Of a stretch of DNA of 64,000 nt, positions 26,887 through 35,425 are shown in pieces. A program made the position numbers and the translations under genes. Source of the stretch: Oceanobacillus damuensis (lineage in GTDB: Bacteria; Bacillota; Bacilli; Bacillales; Amphibacillaceae). Where the stretch lies: the NCBI RefSeq assembly GCF_001618145.1, contig NZ_KV392042.1, positions 81,159 to 145,158 on the forward strand, in the 5' to 3' direction. Numbering within the stretch: position 1 is the first letter of the stretch; every line of letters starts with the position of its first letter. The notes beneath the pieces were generated by a model that worked only from the letters and a program-made list of their open reading frames with translations, was not told the origin of the DNA and did not search any database.

Positions 26887-27042
26887 TTGATACATTATCG
26901 AAAGATTTTGGAATTACATCATAACAAAATCAGTCTAGGAGAAATCACCGTATGTACGGGTAGTTCTCGTCCGAAGGTGATTACAGCCAACCGATTGAAC
27001 CAGTTATGCCATCTTTTGGATGCACCTGTGACAAGAAAATGA
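26887..27042 (+). pseudogene. istA transposase N-terminal fragment
   Basis: TTG 26887 behind AGGAGG encodes a 51-residue peptide starting MIHYRKILELHHNKISLGEI. This is the N-terminal helix-turn-helix of IS21 IstA transposases (usually about 400-500 residues), then stops. The DDE catalytic domain is missing. Confidence 0.75.
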
Positions 27043-27127
27043 GCCAATTAAGACAAAGGTGATCCACTCACTAGAATATAACACTATCTTAACCACAGCT
27101 TTAGCTGCTTGCCCTTGACCGACGTGC

Positions 27128-27182
27128 CACTTCTAAGTTCCGCTGGAAGGGGACGGGGCTCCACCAGCGGAACTTAGAAGTG
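27128..27182. repeat. 19-bp perfect inverted repeat inside the IS21 remnant
   Basis: 27128-27146 is the exact reverse complement of 27164-27182, with a 17-base spacer rich in G. It lies where the istA interior should be. It is not part of the terminal repeats. Confidence 0.9.
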
Positions 27183-27913
27183 ATTGTCCGTGGTACGCTG
27201 CTAATGCGGATGGAGCCCTATAAGCTGTTTTATCGCCATCCGCCATCCAAACCACTACCATGGACACAAACAAGGTCAAGGGTGGTGGGATTGTTGCTAT
27301 AACAGCATCAAGTATACTGACTCTCTCTATGGGCAACGGTGGCTCAAAATTGTTTCATAAGTGGATCAAAAACATGGCAAGACTGGATTAACTTCATGGC
27401 AATATTCTTAACTTTTACTTTGCATTAAACAACTTCTACATATTTATGGTAAATACATTGGCAATCGATGGTATATTTTGTGGCACTTTGTGGTAAATAA
27501 CATGTCAAGAGTGGTAAATTCTGATGGCAGTATTCAGGCTAAAAGTAAAGTGCTGAATTTTAGCCGTTTATTTGGTGAATTTTTCTAAACGAGAACTCCT
27601 TACATCAAATACCATAATTCTTCCAGTTTGCTCTTGGTCATGTATTAATGAATTGATTATAGATAAAATAAAATTTAAATTATAGCTTCAAGCCCCAAGA
27701 ATATTCCCCGTCATTTTTTTACTCTGTAATAAATATTCAGTAAAATAATGGCGGGTTTATCTCATTAAGATTCTCAATTTTAAAGGAATTAAAGTTAGAA
27801 AATTATATTCTGAAAATTTAAGTAAATTATTGACAGTTGATGACATAAAAAAAGACATATACCATTAGTTCAAGGTTGATGGCGCCATTACACCTCATAT
27901 GCAAATTATAAAA

Positions 27914-27927
27914 TGAAACCGATTTCA
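27914..27927. promoter_or_regulatory. cre site (CcpA) upstream of the peptide-scavenging operon
   Basis: TGAAACCGATTTCA fits the cre consensus TGWNANCGNTNWCA at every position. It lies 22 bases before the start codon of the first gene, overlapping the region where RNA polymerase must pass, so carbon catabolite repression of the whole operon is expected. Confidence 0.75.
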
Positions 27928-27949
27928 AGATGTGGAGGAGGTGTGGGGA

Positions 27950-29158
27950 ATGAATGAACTTTTATATAAAACAAAAAAAATGGATTTGGAGGTAAGGAGG
28001 TGGAGAAGAACTTTACATCAATATCCAGAATTGGGATTTGAAGAATTCAATACTTCTAACTTTATCTTAAGAAAGTTGAACGAATTCAATATCAATAATG
28101 TGAAACGAATTGCAGGTACGGGTCTAGTTGGGTTGATTAAAGGAAAAAAGGAAGGTCCTACCATCCTATTACGAGCTGATATCGATGGATTACCTATTAA
28201 TGATGAAAAGAAAGTGAATTATGCTTCCAAAGTAAATGGTAAAGCTCATCTTTGTGGACATGATGCACATACGTCCATTTTACTGTGTGCTCTTAAGGTA
28301 ATTAAAGATCATGGTATTGAAAGAGGTAATGTGAAGTTTATTTTTCAGCCAGCGGAAGAGGGATTAGCTGGAGCAAAAAAAGTAATCGAAGAAGGTGTTT
28401 TAGAGAATCCTAAGGTTGATACAGCTGTCGGATTACATGTATATCCAAATGAAAAAACAGGGAGAGTTGCAATTTGCCCGGGTCCTTGCACATCTTTTTC
28501 AGATAGGTTCAATCTTACAATAATTGGAAAAGGAGGGCACGCTGCTCATCCACATATGGCTGTTGACGCGTTAGCTATTGGATCGATCATTGTAAATGCA
28601 TTACAACAAGTCGTAAGTCGTCAAATTGATCCTCTTAGTCCTAGTGTTCTAACAATCGGAAAGATAAGTGGTGGTTCAGCCTACAATGCTATAGCGTCGT
28701 CTGTAACATTAGAGGGTACTGTAAGATTGCTAGATGAGAGTTTGAGGTATGAAGTAAAACAGAAAATTGAGGATATAGTAAGGGGAATATGCAGCAGTTT
28801 CGATGCTACATTTGAACTTAACTATCATCATGGCTATCCTTCTGTTGTAAATGATGAGGCACTAATACCGAAATTTAAACAAACAGTCAGCCAAATTTTA
28901 GGAGAAGATAGTTTCTCGATTATAAATCCATCGATGGGTGGAGAAGATTTTTCATATTATACGCAAAAGGTTCCGGGCTTATTTTTTAGACTTGGTACAA
29001 GATGTAATGAAGAAACATCTTATCCTCTTCATCATCCAAAGTTTGATATAGACGAAGAAGCACTTTCGCTAGGAGCTGCATTACTATCACAATATGCTTT
29101 GAATTTCTTGCATCATCATGATAGTCATCGAGACGAAAAAATAAATTTAATTAATTAA
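27950..29158 (+). CDS. M20-family amidohydrolase/peptidase (M20D type)
   Basis: A 402-residue cytosolic protein. It has RRTLHQYPELGFEE, the catalytic-Asp motif RADIDGLPI, HLCGHDAHT (Cys and His metal ligands of the M20D branch), FQPAEEG (catalytic and bridging Glu), GLHVYP and MGGEDFSYY (last His/Glu region). Relatives remove acyl groups from N-acyl amino acids, or cleave hippurate, indole-acetyl-amino acids or dipeptides. The ATG at 27950 follows GGAGGAGGTG. It is the first gene of a co-directional series and is followed after 13 bases by the peptide-binding lipoprotein, so it probably processes what that transporter brings in. Confidence 0.9.
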   Translation: MNELLYKTKKMDLEVRRWRRTLHQYPELGFEEFNTSNFILRKLNEFNINNVKRIAGTGLVGLIKGKKEGPTILLRADIDGLPINDEKKVNYASKVNGKAHLCGHDAHTSILLCALKVIKDHGIERGNVKFIFQPAEEGLAGAKKVIEEGVLENPKVDTAVGLHVYPNEKTGRVAICPGPCTSFSDRFNLTIIGKGGHAAHPHMAVDALAIGSIIVNALQQVVSRQIDPLSPSVLTIGKISGGSAYNAIASSVTLEGTVRLLDESLRYEVKQKIEDIVRGICSSFDATFELNYHHGYPSVVNDEALIPKFKQTVSQILGEDSFSIINPSMGGEDFSYYTQKVPGLFFRLGTRCNEETSYPLHHPKFDIDEEALSLGAALLSQYALNFLHHHDSHRDEKINLIN

Positions 29159-29171
29159 TAGGGGGAGTACA

Positions 29172-30764
29172 ATGTTGAAATCTATAAAGGTTTTTACACT
29201 CATATTTCTAGTAGTTGTATTAGTTGCATGTAATGGAGGGCAAAGTTCAACCTCTACCTCTAGTGGTAGTACAAATGAAGAAGCTGGACAAAATAGTAAT
29301 GAAGTGGAAGAAAGTAATAATGAGGAAGATCGGACACTAGTAATTGGTATTCCTACTGATATTAAATCCTTTGACATCCATGACCATAACCAAATCATCA
29401 CAGAAGCTGTCCATATTAATATTTTCAGTTACTTACTTAAACGTGATAAGGAGATGGAGGTTCAACCTGACCTTGTAAAAGACTATAAAGTCATAGACGA
29501 TGAGGTTTGGGAGTTTGATTTAAAAGAAGGAGTTACTTTCCATAATGGAGATGTTTTAACTGCTAATGACGTTAAATTTACATTAGAAAGAGTTGCCAAG
29601 GATGAAGCGTTAACGGAACATTCTAGATTGAAAGTCATTAAGGAAGTAAAGGTGTTAGATGACCATAAATTTCAGATCATTACTGATGGCCCTCAACCAA
29701 CGTTAATCAATCTTCTTTCACGCATTGGGTCTGGGATACTGCCACAAAAATATATTGAAGAGAATGGTTGGGACCATTTCTTAAGCAATCCGATTGGCTC
29801 AGGTGCCTTTAAGTTTGTAGAATGGCGCCGAGATGATCGTATCATTTTAGAACCATACGAAAATTATTATGGAGGAAATATCCAAGATGTTGACCAGGTT
29901 GTATTCAGAGTTGTCCCTGAAGTAATGACTCGTATTAATGAGCTTATAACAGGAGGTGTTGACATAGTTACTGACTTAACCCCTGACGATATAACAAGAA
30001 TAGAGGATGCTGAGGGAGTTTCAGCAACATCTGCTCCATCCCAACGTGTAGCTTTATTAGGGATACAACATAGAGAAGGTTATGTCACTTCTGATCCTAA
30101 AGTGCGTGAAGCCATAGAGTTAGCTATTGATAATGAAGCAATTACAGAGCACGTGTTAAAAGGAGAGGCAACACCTACTCGAACGAGAGTTACTCCGGGA
30201 AATTTTGGTTCAAACCCGGATTTATTCAATACACAACTATATGATATTGAAAGAGCAAAACAGTTGTTACAAGAAGCAGGGTACCCAAATGGTGTAGATA
30301 TTACTCTTACAGTTCCAAGTGACCGTTATTTAAAGTCAAAAGAAGTAAATGAAACAATTGCCGCTATGCTAAAGCAAGCTGGAATTAATGTGAATGTTCA
30401 ATTTGTTGAATATAGCCGTTTTGTTGAAATGCGTAATACTGGTGATTTTGGAGATCTATATTTCGCAGCTTATGGTAACTCATTATTTGATGGTTCAATT
30501 GCTCTTGAGGAATTTGCTACAGAAACAGGAAAAGAGCGTGCAGGATATGAAAATCAAGAAATAGCCGATTTATGGAATGAAGCCCATACAAATATGAACA
30601 CTCAAGTTCGAAGCAAGCAATATCAAAAAATACAAGAAATTGTAGCAGAGGAGAGACCTCACCTATATCTATATCTACAAAATGAAGTATACGGGACTAG
30701 TGATAAGGTGAATTTTACTCCTAGAACTGACAGTATGATTGTCATCGAAGATTTTATTCAATAA
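29172..30764 (+). CDS. Peptide ABC transporter substrate-binding lipoprotein (SBP_bac_5)
   Basis: A 530-residue protein with a lipoprotein signal (hydrophobic core then LVACN, lipidated Cys at about 20) and a Ser/Thr/Asn/Glu-rich spacer. The family-5 solute-binding domain shows TLVIGIPTDIKSFDIHDHNQ, YKVIDDEVWEFDLKEGVTFH, NGDVLTANDVKFTLER and DNEAITEHVLKG. It captures peptides or other amide-linked compounds outside the membrane for the permeases encoded downstream. It is the second gene of the operon. Confidence 0.93.
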   Translation: MLKSIKVFTLIFLVVVLVACNGGQSSTSTSSGSTNEEAGQNSNEVEESNNEEDRTLVIGIPTDIKSFDIHDHNQIITEAVHINIFSYLLKRDKEMEVQPDLVKDYKVIDDEVWEFDLKEGVTFHNGDVLTANDVKFTLERVAKDEALTEHSRLKVIKEVKVLDDHKFQIITDGPQPTLINLLSRIGSGILPQKYIEENGWDHFLSNPIGSGAFKFVEWRRDDRIILEPYENYYGGNIQDVDQVVFRVVPEVMTRINELITGGVDIVTDLTPDDITRIEDAEGVSATSAPSQRVALLGIQHREGYVTSDPKVREAIELAIDNEAITEHVLKGEATPTRTRVTPGNFGSNPDLFNTQLYDIERAKQLLQEAGYPNGVDITLTVPSDRYLKSKEVNETIAAMLKQAGINVNVQFVEYSRFVEMRNTGDFGDLYFAAYGNSLFDGSIALEEFATETGKERAGYENQEIADLWNEAHTNMNTQVRSKQYQKIQEIVAEERPHLYLYLQNEVYGTSDKVNFTPRTDSMIVIEDFIQ

Positions 30765-30780
30765 TTATTTCATAATTTAC

Positions 30781-30810
30781 GAGAGGAATGATTTTAACTC
30801 AATTCCTCTC
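30781..30810 (+). promoter_or_regulatory. Intra-operon hairpin after the binding-protein gene
   Basis: GAGAGGAAT and ATTCCTCTC form a 9-bp perfect stem with a 12-base loop and no long T run. Such hairpins often protect the binding-protein mRNA and reduce read-through, so that binding protein is made in excess over permeases. Confidence 0.6.
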
Positions 30811-30834
30811 GCAAATATTCTAAAAAGGTGGTGA

Positions 30835-31755
30835 ATGTATTTGACTTACATTATTAGAAGGTTATTTCAAGTTATCCCAGTCTTAATTATTGTTTCTTTT
30901 TTAGTCTTTCTATTTGTCTATCTTTCAGGGGATCCTGTCGCCTTAATGTTACCGGAAGATGCATCACAAGCAGAAATTGAAAACATGCGTAAAGTGCTGG
31001 GACTCGATAAACCATTCATCGTACAATATGGTATTTTTCTTTTAAATGCGGTAAACGGAGATTTTGGTCAATCGTTTATATACAAACAAGAAGCACTAGG
31101 AATTGTATTAGAACGATTGCCAGCTACCTTTGAACTAATGATTGCATCGATTATTGTTTCTACGATTATTGCGATTCCATTAGGGGTGTGGTCAGCGATT
31201 AGAAGAAATACATTTGTCGATTTGTTTATTAGTAGCTCATCTATATTAGGTAAGGCAATGCCAAACTTTTGGTTGGGGATGATGCTGGTATTATTGTTTT
31301 CAGTTACATTGCAACTGTTACCGGTATCTGGAAAAGGTACTATATATCACTTGATATTGCCAGCAATTACAGCAGGAACAGCCATGGCAGCTCAATTAAC
31401 TAGAATGTTACGTTCGCATATGATAGAAGTACTTAGTCAAGATTATATTCGAACAGCCCGTAGTAAGGGGTTAGGAAGTTTTGTGATCATTTTTAAACAC
31501 GCATTAAGAAATTCTATGTTGCCTGTTATAACGATCATCGCACTCCAAATTTCTACATTAGTTGGTGGTGCACTTATAACAGAGACAGTGTTTTCTTGGC
31601 CTGGTTTAGGGCAATTAATTATACAAGCAATACATGCAAGAGATATGGCAGTAGTTCAAGCATGTGTCCTTGTAATCGCTGTATTTGTTATAGTAGTAAA
31701 TCTGTTAGCGGACCTATTATACCGGGTTGTAGATCCTAGAATTAAGTACAATTAG
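30835..31755 (+). CDS. dppB: Peptide ABC transporter permease, DppB type
   Basis: A 306-residue protein with six hydrophobic segments. It has the N-terminal MTYIIRRLFQVIPVLIIVSF, the conserved GDPVALMLPEDAS loop, and the EAA loop RTARSKGLGSFVIIFKHALRN that docks on the ATPases. It ends VDPRIKY as is usual. ATG 30835 follows AAGGTGGTG closely; TTG at 30841 is an alternative. It is one of two permease subunits of this importer. Confidence 0.92.
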   Translation: MYLTYIIRRLFQVIPVLIIVSFLVFLFVYLSGDPVALMLPEDASQAEIENMRKVLGLDKPFIVQYGIFLLNAVNGDFGQSFIYKQEALGIVLERLPATFELMIASIIVSTIIAIPLGVWSAIRRNTFVDLFISSSSILGKAMPNFWLGMMLVLLFSVTLQLLPVSGKGTIYHLILPAITAGTAMAAQLTRMLRSHMIEVLSQDYIRTARSKGLGSFVIIFKHALRNSMLPVITIIALQISTLVGGALITETVFSWPGLGQLIIQAIHARDMAVVQACVLVIAVFVIVVNLLADLLYRVVDPRIKYN

Positions 31756-31768
31756 GGAAGGTGCACAA

Positions 31769-32641
31769 ATGTTCATTAACTTATCTAAAAGGAAAACCCT
31801 CATGAAATGGGTAAAAATGTTACTTGTAAGTAAAGTAGGTTTAATAGGAGTTATTATAATCATACTTTTTACATTTACAGCGATATTCGCTCCTTTGATT
31901 GTTCCTCATGATCCTACTGAGGTGAATCTTGGAAAGAGTTCTTTACCACCCATTTGGTTAGACGGAGGAGAAAGTACTTATCTATTGGGTACTGATAATT
32001 TGGGTAGAGATGTTTTTAGTAGAATCATTTATGGCTCACAAATTTCTATGCTTGTTGGTGTGTGTTCAGTTTTGGTTGCTGGGCTAATTGGGATACCAGT
32101 AGGGTTAATCTCTGGTTACTATGGTGGTTTGGTAGACAGCTTACTAATGAGAATAGTAGATTCCCAAATTGCTATTCCCAGTATACTATTAGCTCTTGTA
32201 ATTCTTGGCTTTATGAACCCAACATTACTAACTATTATTTTTGTAATTGGTGTATCAAGTTGGATCGCCTACGCAAGAGTGGTACGAAGTGAAGTATTAA
32301 GCTTAAAAGAAAGGGAATATGTTAAAGCGGCTAAGACAATGGGAGTAAGGCATTCATTTATTATGACGAGACATTTGCTGCCAAATGTATTTTCGTCAAT
32401 CATTGTCATATCGACGATAAATGTAGCGACAAGTATTATTACAGAATCATCTTTAAGCTTCTTGGGTCTGGGTCCTCAAAGTATATCTTGGGGTTCGATT
32501 TTAAGTGAAGGTAGAGATTATCTCGCCACTAATTGGTGGGTTGCAACATTTCCTGGAATTGCAATAACAGTAACGGTATTAGGTATTATATTATTTGGGG
32601 ATTGGCTACGTGATGTGCTGGACCCACGTACTGAAGTGTAA
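31769..32641 (+). CDS. dppC: Peptide ABC transporter permease, DppC type
   Basis: A 290-residue second permease. It has the N-terminal helix (GLIGVIIIILFTFTAIFAPL), LLGTDNLGRDVFSRIIYGSQ (family signature), the EAA loop VKAAKTMGVRHSFIMTRHLL, and the C-terminal GDWLRDVLDPRTEV. It starts 13 bases after dppB and pairs with it in the membrane. Confidence 0.92.
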   Translation: MFINLSKRKTLMKWVKMLLVSKVGLIGVIIIILFTFTAIFAPLIVPHDPTEVNLGKSSLPPIWLDGGESTYLLGTDNLGRDVFSRIIYGSQISMLVGVCSVLVAGLIGIPVGLISGYYGGLVDSLLMRIVDSQIAIPSILLALVILGFMNPTLLTIIFVIGVSSWIAYARVVRSEVLSLKEREYVKAAKTMGVRHSFIMTRHLLPNVFSSIIVISTINVATSIITESSLSFLGLGPQSISWGSILSEGRDYLATNWWVATFPGIAITVTVLGIILFGDWLRDVLDPRTEV

Positions 32642-32731
32642 CGGATAATATTCAATATCCTTATGAAATAGACTCTGCTAAAAAGAGATTTTGGATTTCA
32701 TCCTTATGGAGTACCAAGGAGGGCGTAAGCC

Positions 32732-33718
32732 GTGAGCAAGTTATTACAGATAAATAATTTAAAAACTGTATTTTATACAGAGGAAGGTCAAGTTCCATCG
32801 GTTGATAATGTTTCACTAGACATAAAAAAAGGAGAAACAGTCGCAATTGTAGGAGAGTCGGGGAGTGGTAAAAGCGTTACGGCTTTATCCATCTTGGGTT
32901 TAGTGCCGTCCCCAGGGAGAGTCGTAACTGGAGAAATCCTATATGAAGGTAAAGATTTGCTTAAAATGACTGATAAAGAGATAAAAAAGATTAGAGGAAA
33001 CGAAATATCTATGATATTTCAAGAGCCCTTATCTGCCTTAAACCCTGTCCTTACTGTGGGGAAACAAATTCAGGAAAGTATCGAGCTACATCAAAAAAAG
33101 AAAGGAAAACGAGCAAAAGAAAAGGTAATCCAACTTTTAAACAGAGTAGGTATCCCAAGACCTGAAAAAGTCTACTACTCTTATCCCCATACGCTCAGTG
33201 GAGGAATGAGACAAAGAGTTATGATTGCAATGGCTTTATCGTGCCGGCCAAAATTAATTATAGCAGATGAACCTACTACTGCCTTAGATGTTACTACTCA
33301 AGCACAAATACTAAACCTCATGAAGTCACTAAGTGAAGAAGAAGGAACCACGATATTAATAATTACACATGATCTAGGAGTAGTGGCAGAGATGGCTGAT
33401 CGTGTGGTTGTTATGTACGCTGGCCAAGTGGTTGAACAGTCAACGGTATATGATCTTTTTGAGAAACCGGAACATCCTTATACAAAAGGTTTACTTGATT
33501 GCACACCAAAGATTCATGGTGAGTCCGAAGAGCTGCTTGCGATAGAAGGAACGGTACCGACTATACAAAATAGACCTACAGGATGTAAATTTCATCCTCG
33601 ATGTAAATTCACACATGAAAAATGTAAAGAAAAAGATCCAGAGCTATTTACAATAAAGGAAAAACAAAAAGTGCGCTGTTATCTTCATGAGAAAGTAATA
33701 GAGGAGAGATTAAAATGA
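32732..33718 (+). CDS. dppD: Peptide ABC transporter ATPase, DppD type
   Basis: A 328-residue ATPase starting at GTG 32732 behind AAGGAGGG. It has Walker A GESGSGKSV, Q-loop FQEPLSALNP, signature LSGGMRQRVMIAMAL, Walker B LIIADEPTTALD and switch His ITHDLG. The C-terminal oligopeptide/dipeptide extension has the Cys cluster CKFHPRCKFTHEKC, which binds an iron-sulfur cluster in studied Dpp/Opp ATPases. It overlaps the next gene by four bases. Confidence 0.93.
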   Translation: MSKLLQINNLKTVFYTEEGQVPSVDNVSLDIKKGETVAIVGESGSGKSVTALSILGLVPSPGRVVTGEILYEGKDLLKMTDKEIKKIRGNEISMIFQEPLSALNPVLTVGKQIQESIELHQKKKGKRAKEKVIQLLNRVGIPRPEKVYYSYPHTLSGGMRQRVMIAMALSCRPKLIIADEPTTALDVTTQAQILNLMKSLSEEEGTTILIITHDLGVVAEMADRVVVMYAGQVVEQSTVYDLFEKPEHPYTKGLLDCTPKIHGESEELLAIEGTVPTIQNRPTGCKFHPRCKFTHEKCKEKDPELFTIKEKQKVRCYLHEKVIEERLK

Positions 33719-34746
33719 ATGATTTAATTAGAAAGAATGATGAAATATTGTTGGAATTAAAGAATGTTAAAAAATATTACGATATTTCGAATTCATTTTT
33801 AAAGAATAAATCCTATCTTAAAGCAGTTGATGATATAAGTCTTCGTGTACGAAAGGGGGAGACGATTGGTATAGTTGGCGAATCTGGGTGCGGGAAATCT
33901 ACGCTGGGCAACCTTATCATGCAAATGCTTCCGCTAACAGAAGGCCAGATTTTATTTGAGGGCGAGGATATGAGTAATTTATCGGCAAATCAATTAAGAA
34001 AAAAAAGGTTAGATTTCCAAATGATCTTTCAAGATCCTTTCTCTTCATTAAATCCACGTATGAAGGTACTCGATATTATAGCAGAGCCTTTGAGAACATA
34101 CCGAATTGCAAAAGGTGAGGAGCTTGAAAACAAGGTTTATAGTTTGATGGATTTAGTAGGGCTCAATAAAAGTCAGGCATACCGATACCCGCATGAATTT
34201 AGTGGAGGACAGCGTCAAAGAATTGGTATAGCACGGGCATTAGCGCTAAATCCAAAACTAATTGTATGTGATGAACCTATCTCCGCATTGGATGTCTCCA
34301 TTCAGGCTCAGATATTAAATTTATTATCAAATCTTCAAAAGAAACTGGGCTTAACCTACATTTTTATCGGTCATGGTATACCGGCAGTCAAATATATCAG
34401 TGACAGAATTGCGGTTATGTATATGGGGAAGATTGTAGAAATTGCCGATAAAAATGAAATTGTTAAAAACCCTAAACATCCTTATACAGAAGCATTGCTA
34501 TCAGCTATACCTGTACCAGACCCAAAATTAAGGGGTAACAAAAAACAGACGGTTATAGAAGGGGATGTTCCTAACCCAGTAAATCCTCCTAGCGGTTGTC
34601 GTTTTCATACTCGATGTCTTTATGCTGAGGAAAAGTGTAAAAGAGAAGAGCCTCAAATGAAAAGGTTACACTCGTACCACCAATTTGCATGTCATTATCC
34701 TATTAACCATCAAGGAGGTAAAGAGTTTGAAAACGGAACTGCTTAA
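33715..34746 (+). CDS. dppF: Peptide ABC transporter ATPase, DppF type
   Basis: A 343-residue ATPase with Walker A GESGCGKSTL, Q-loop FQDPFSSLNPRM, signature FSGGQRQRIGIARAL, Walker B LIVCDEPISALD and the C-terminal CRFHTRCLYAEEKC cluster. The switch-loop His is in FIGHGI, slightly unlike the usual SHDL. It overlaps dppD (ATGA) and, at its end, the start of the following amidohydrolase gene, indicating tight translational coupling. Confidence 0.93.
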   Translation: MNDLIRKNDEILLELKNVKKYYDISNSFLKNKSYLKAVDDISLRVRKGETIGIVGESGCGKSTLGNLIMQMLPLTEGQILFEGEDMSNLSANQLRKKRLDFQMIFQDPFSSLNPRMKVLDIIAEPLRTYRIAKGEELENKVYSLMDLVGLNKSQAYRYPHEFSGGQRQRIGIARALALNPKLIVCDEPISALDVSIQAQILNLLSNLQKKLGLTYIFIGHGIPAVKYISDRIAVMYMGKIVEIADKNEIVKNPKHPYTEALLSAIPVPDPKLRGNKKQTVIEGDVPNPVNPPSGCRFHTRCLYAEEKCKREEPQMKRLHSYHQFACHYPINHQGGKEFENGTA

Positions 34747-35425
34747 GTCCATCGCTAGTGCCTATGAAAGTCAATTCGCACTTAATGATTATAAAGGAAA
34801 TATATTAGCTAAGCATTCTTATGAAAAAAGCTTTGGCTCTATTCCAATTTTGTTATCTATGCCCCACAGTGTAGCTCAAATGCGGAATGGAAAATTAAAA
34901 GATTCAGATGATTATACTGGAGCAATTGGTTTATTTACCCAAAAACTTTTAGACTGTCATTGTATATATTCAACCAGAACATCTGAGGAAGATCCTAATT
35001 ACGTGATCGAAGGGAAATATAAGATAGAGTTAGAGAAAATCATAAAGAAAGGCAATATTAAGTTTGTGATAGATCTACATGGAGCATCGTCAAAAAGAAA
35101 CTTTGATATAGATTTAGGAACTATTCATGGAAAAACAATGAGTAGCAATACTATTAATGAAATCAAAGAGATTTTCAGTAACAATGGCATCATGAATGTT
35201 CTTGAGAATGAAATGTTTGCAGCGACACATAAAGGGACGATAACCTCATTTGTACATCATGAATTGAAGGTACCTTGTTTCCAAATGGAGATCAATAAAA
35301 AATTTAGAGATCCGTTAAATCGAATTGATTCATTTAAAATTTTAATAGCATCACTGGTTGATATGATTCATTATTTAAATTCTTATCATATCAATGATTT
35401 AAATGGTACTTCACATGAGAATTAA
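34727..35425 (+). CDS. N-formylglutamate amidohydrolase-family protein
   Basis: A 232-residue protein of the FGase fold. It has the metal-site motifs LSMPHSV (about 43), FVIDLHGASSKR (about 113) and DIDLGTIHG, and a C-terminal FQMEINKKFRDP that matches the conserved Glu/Lys/Arg segment of the family. The best start is TTG 34727, behind AAGGAGGTAAAG inside dppF; an upstream ATG at 34685 has no site. Family members hydrolyse N-acyl-glutamate or related amides (HutG) and are distant relatives of poly-gamma-glutamate hydrolases. Between a peptide importer and a gamma-glutamyltransferase, action on glutamyl or acyl-glutamate compounds is likely. Confidence 0.75.
   Translation: MKTELLKSIASAYESQFALNDYKGNILAKHSYEKSFGSIPILLSMPHSVAQMRNGKLKDSDDYTGAIGLFTQKLLDCHCIYSTRTSEEDPNYVIEGKYKIELEKIIKKGNIKFVIDLHGASSKRNFDIDLGTIHGKTMSSNTINEIKEIFSNNGIMNVLENEMFAATHKGTITSFVHHELKVPCFQMEINKKFRDPLNRIDSFKILIASLVDMIHYLNSYHINDLNGTSHEN

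Larger units (their letters stand above)
26720..27540. mobile_element. Internally deleted IS21-family element
   Basis: The left end (26720-26820) and the reverse complement of the right end (27445-27540) align over about 95 bases. Each carries regularly spaced copies of ATTTACCA and TTGCCA boxes, the multiple terminal transposase-binding repeats typical of IS21. Shared blocks include AATTTACCAC, TTATTTACCACA and CGATTGCCAA. Inside, only the first 51 codons of an istA-like gene remain, and no istB is seen, so the element is about 0.8 kb instead of about 2.5 kb. It cannot move by itself but could be cross-mobilised. Confidence 0.8.

Noticed and set aside
27133..27336. 67-codon minus-strand frame inside the IS21 remnant
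   Set aside because: Part of it is encoded by the palindrome at 27128-27182, there is no ribosome binding site and no transposase similarity.
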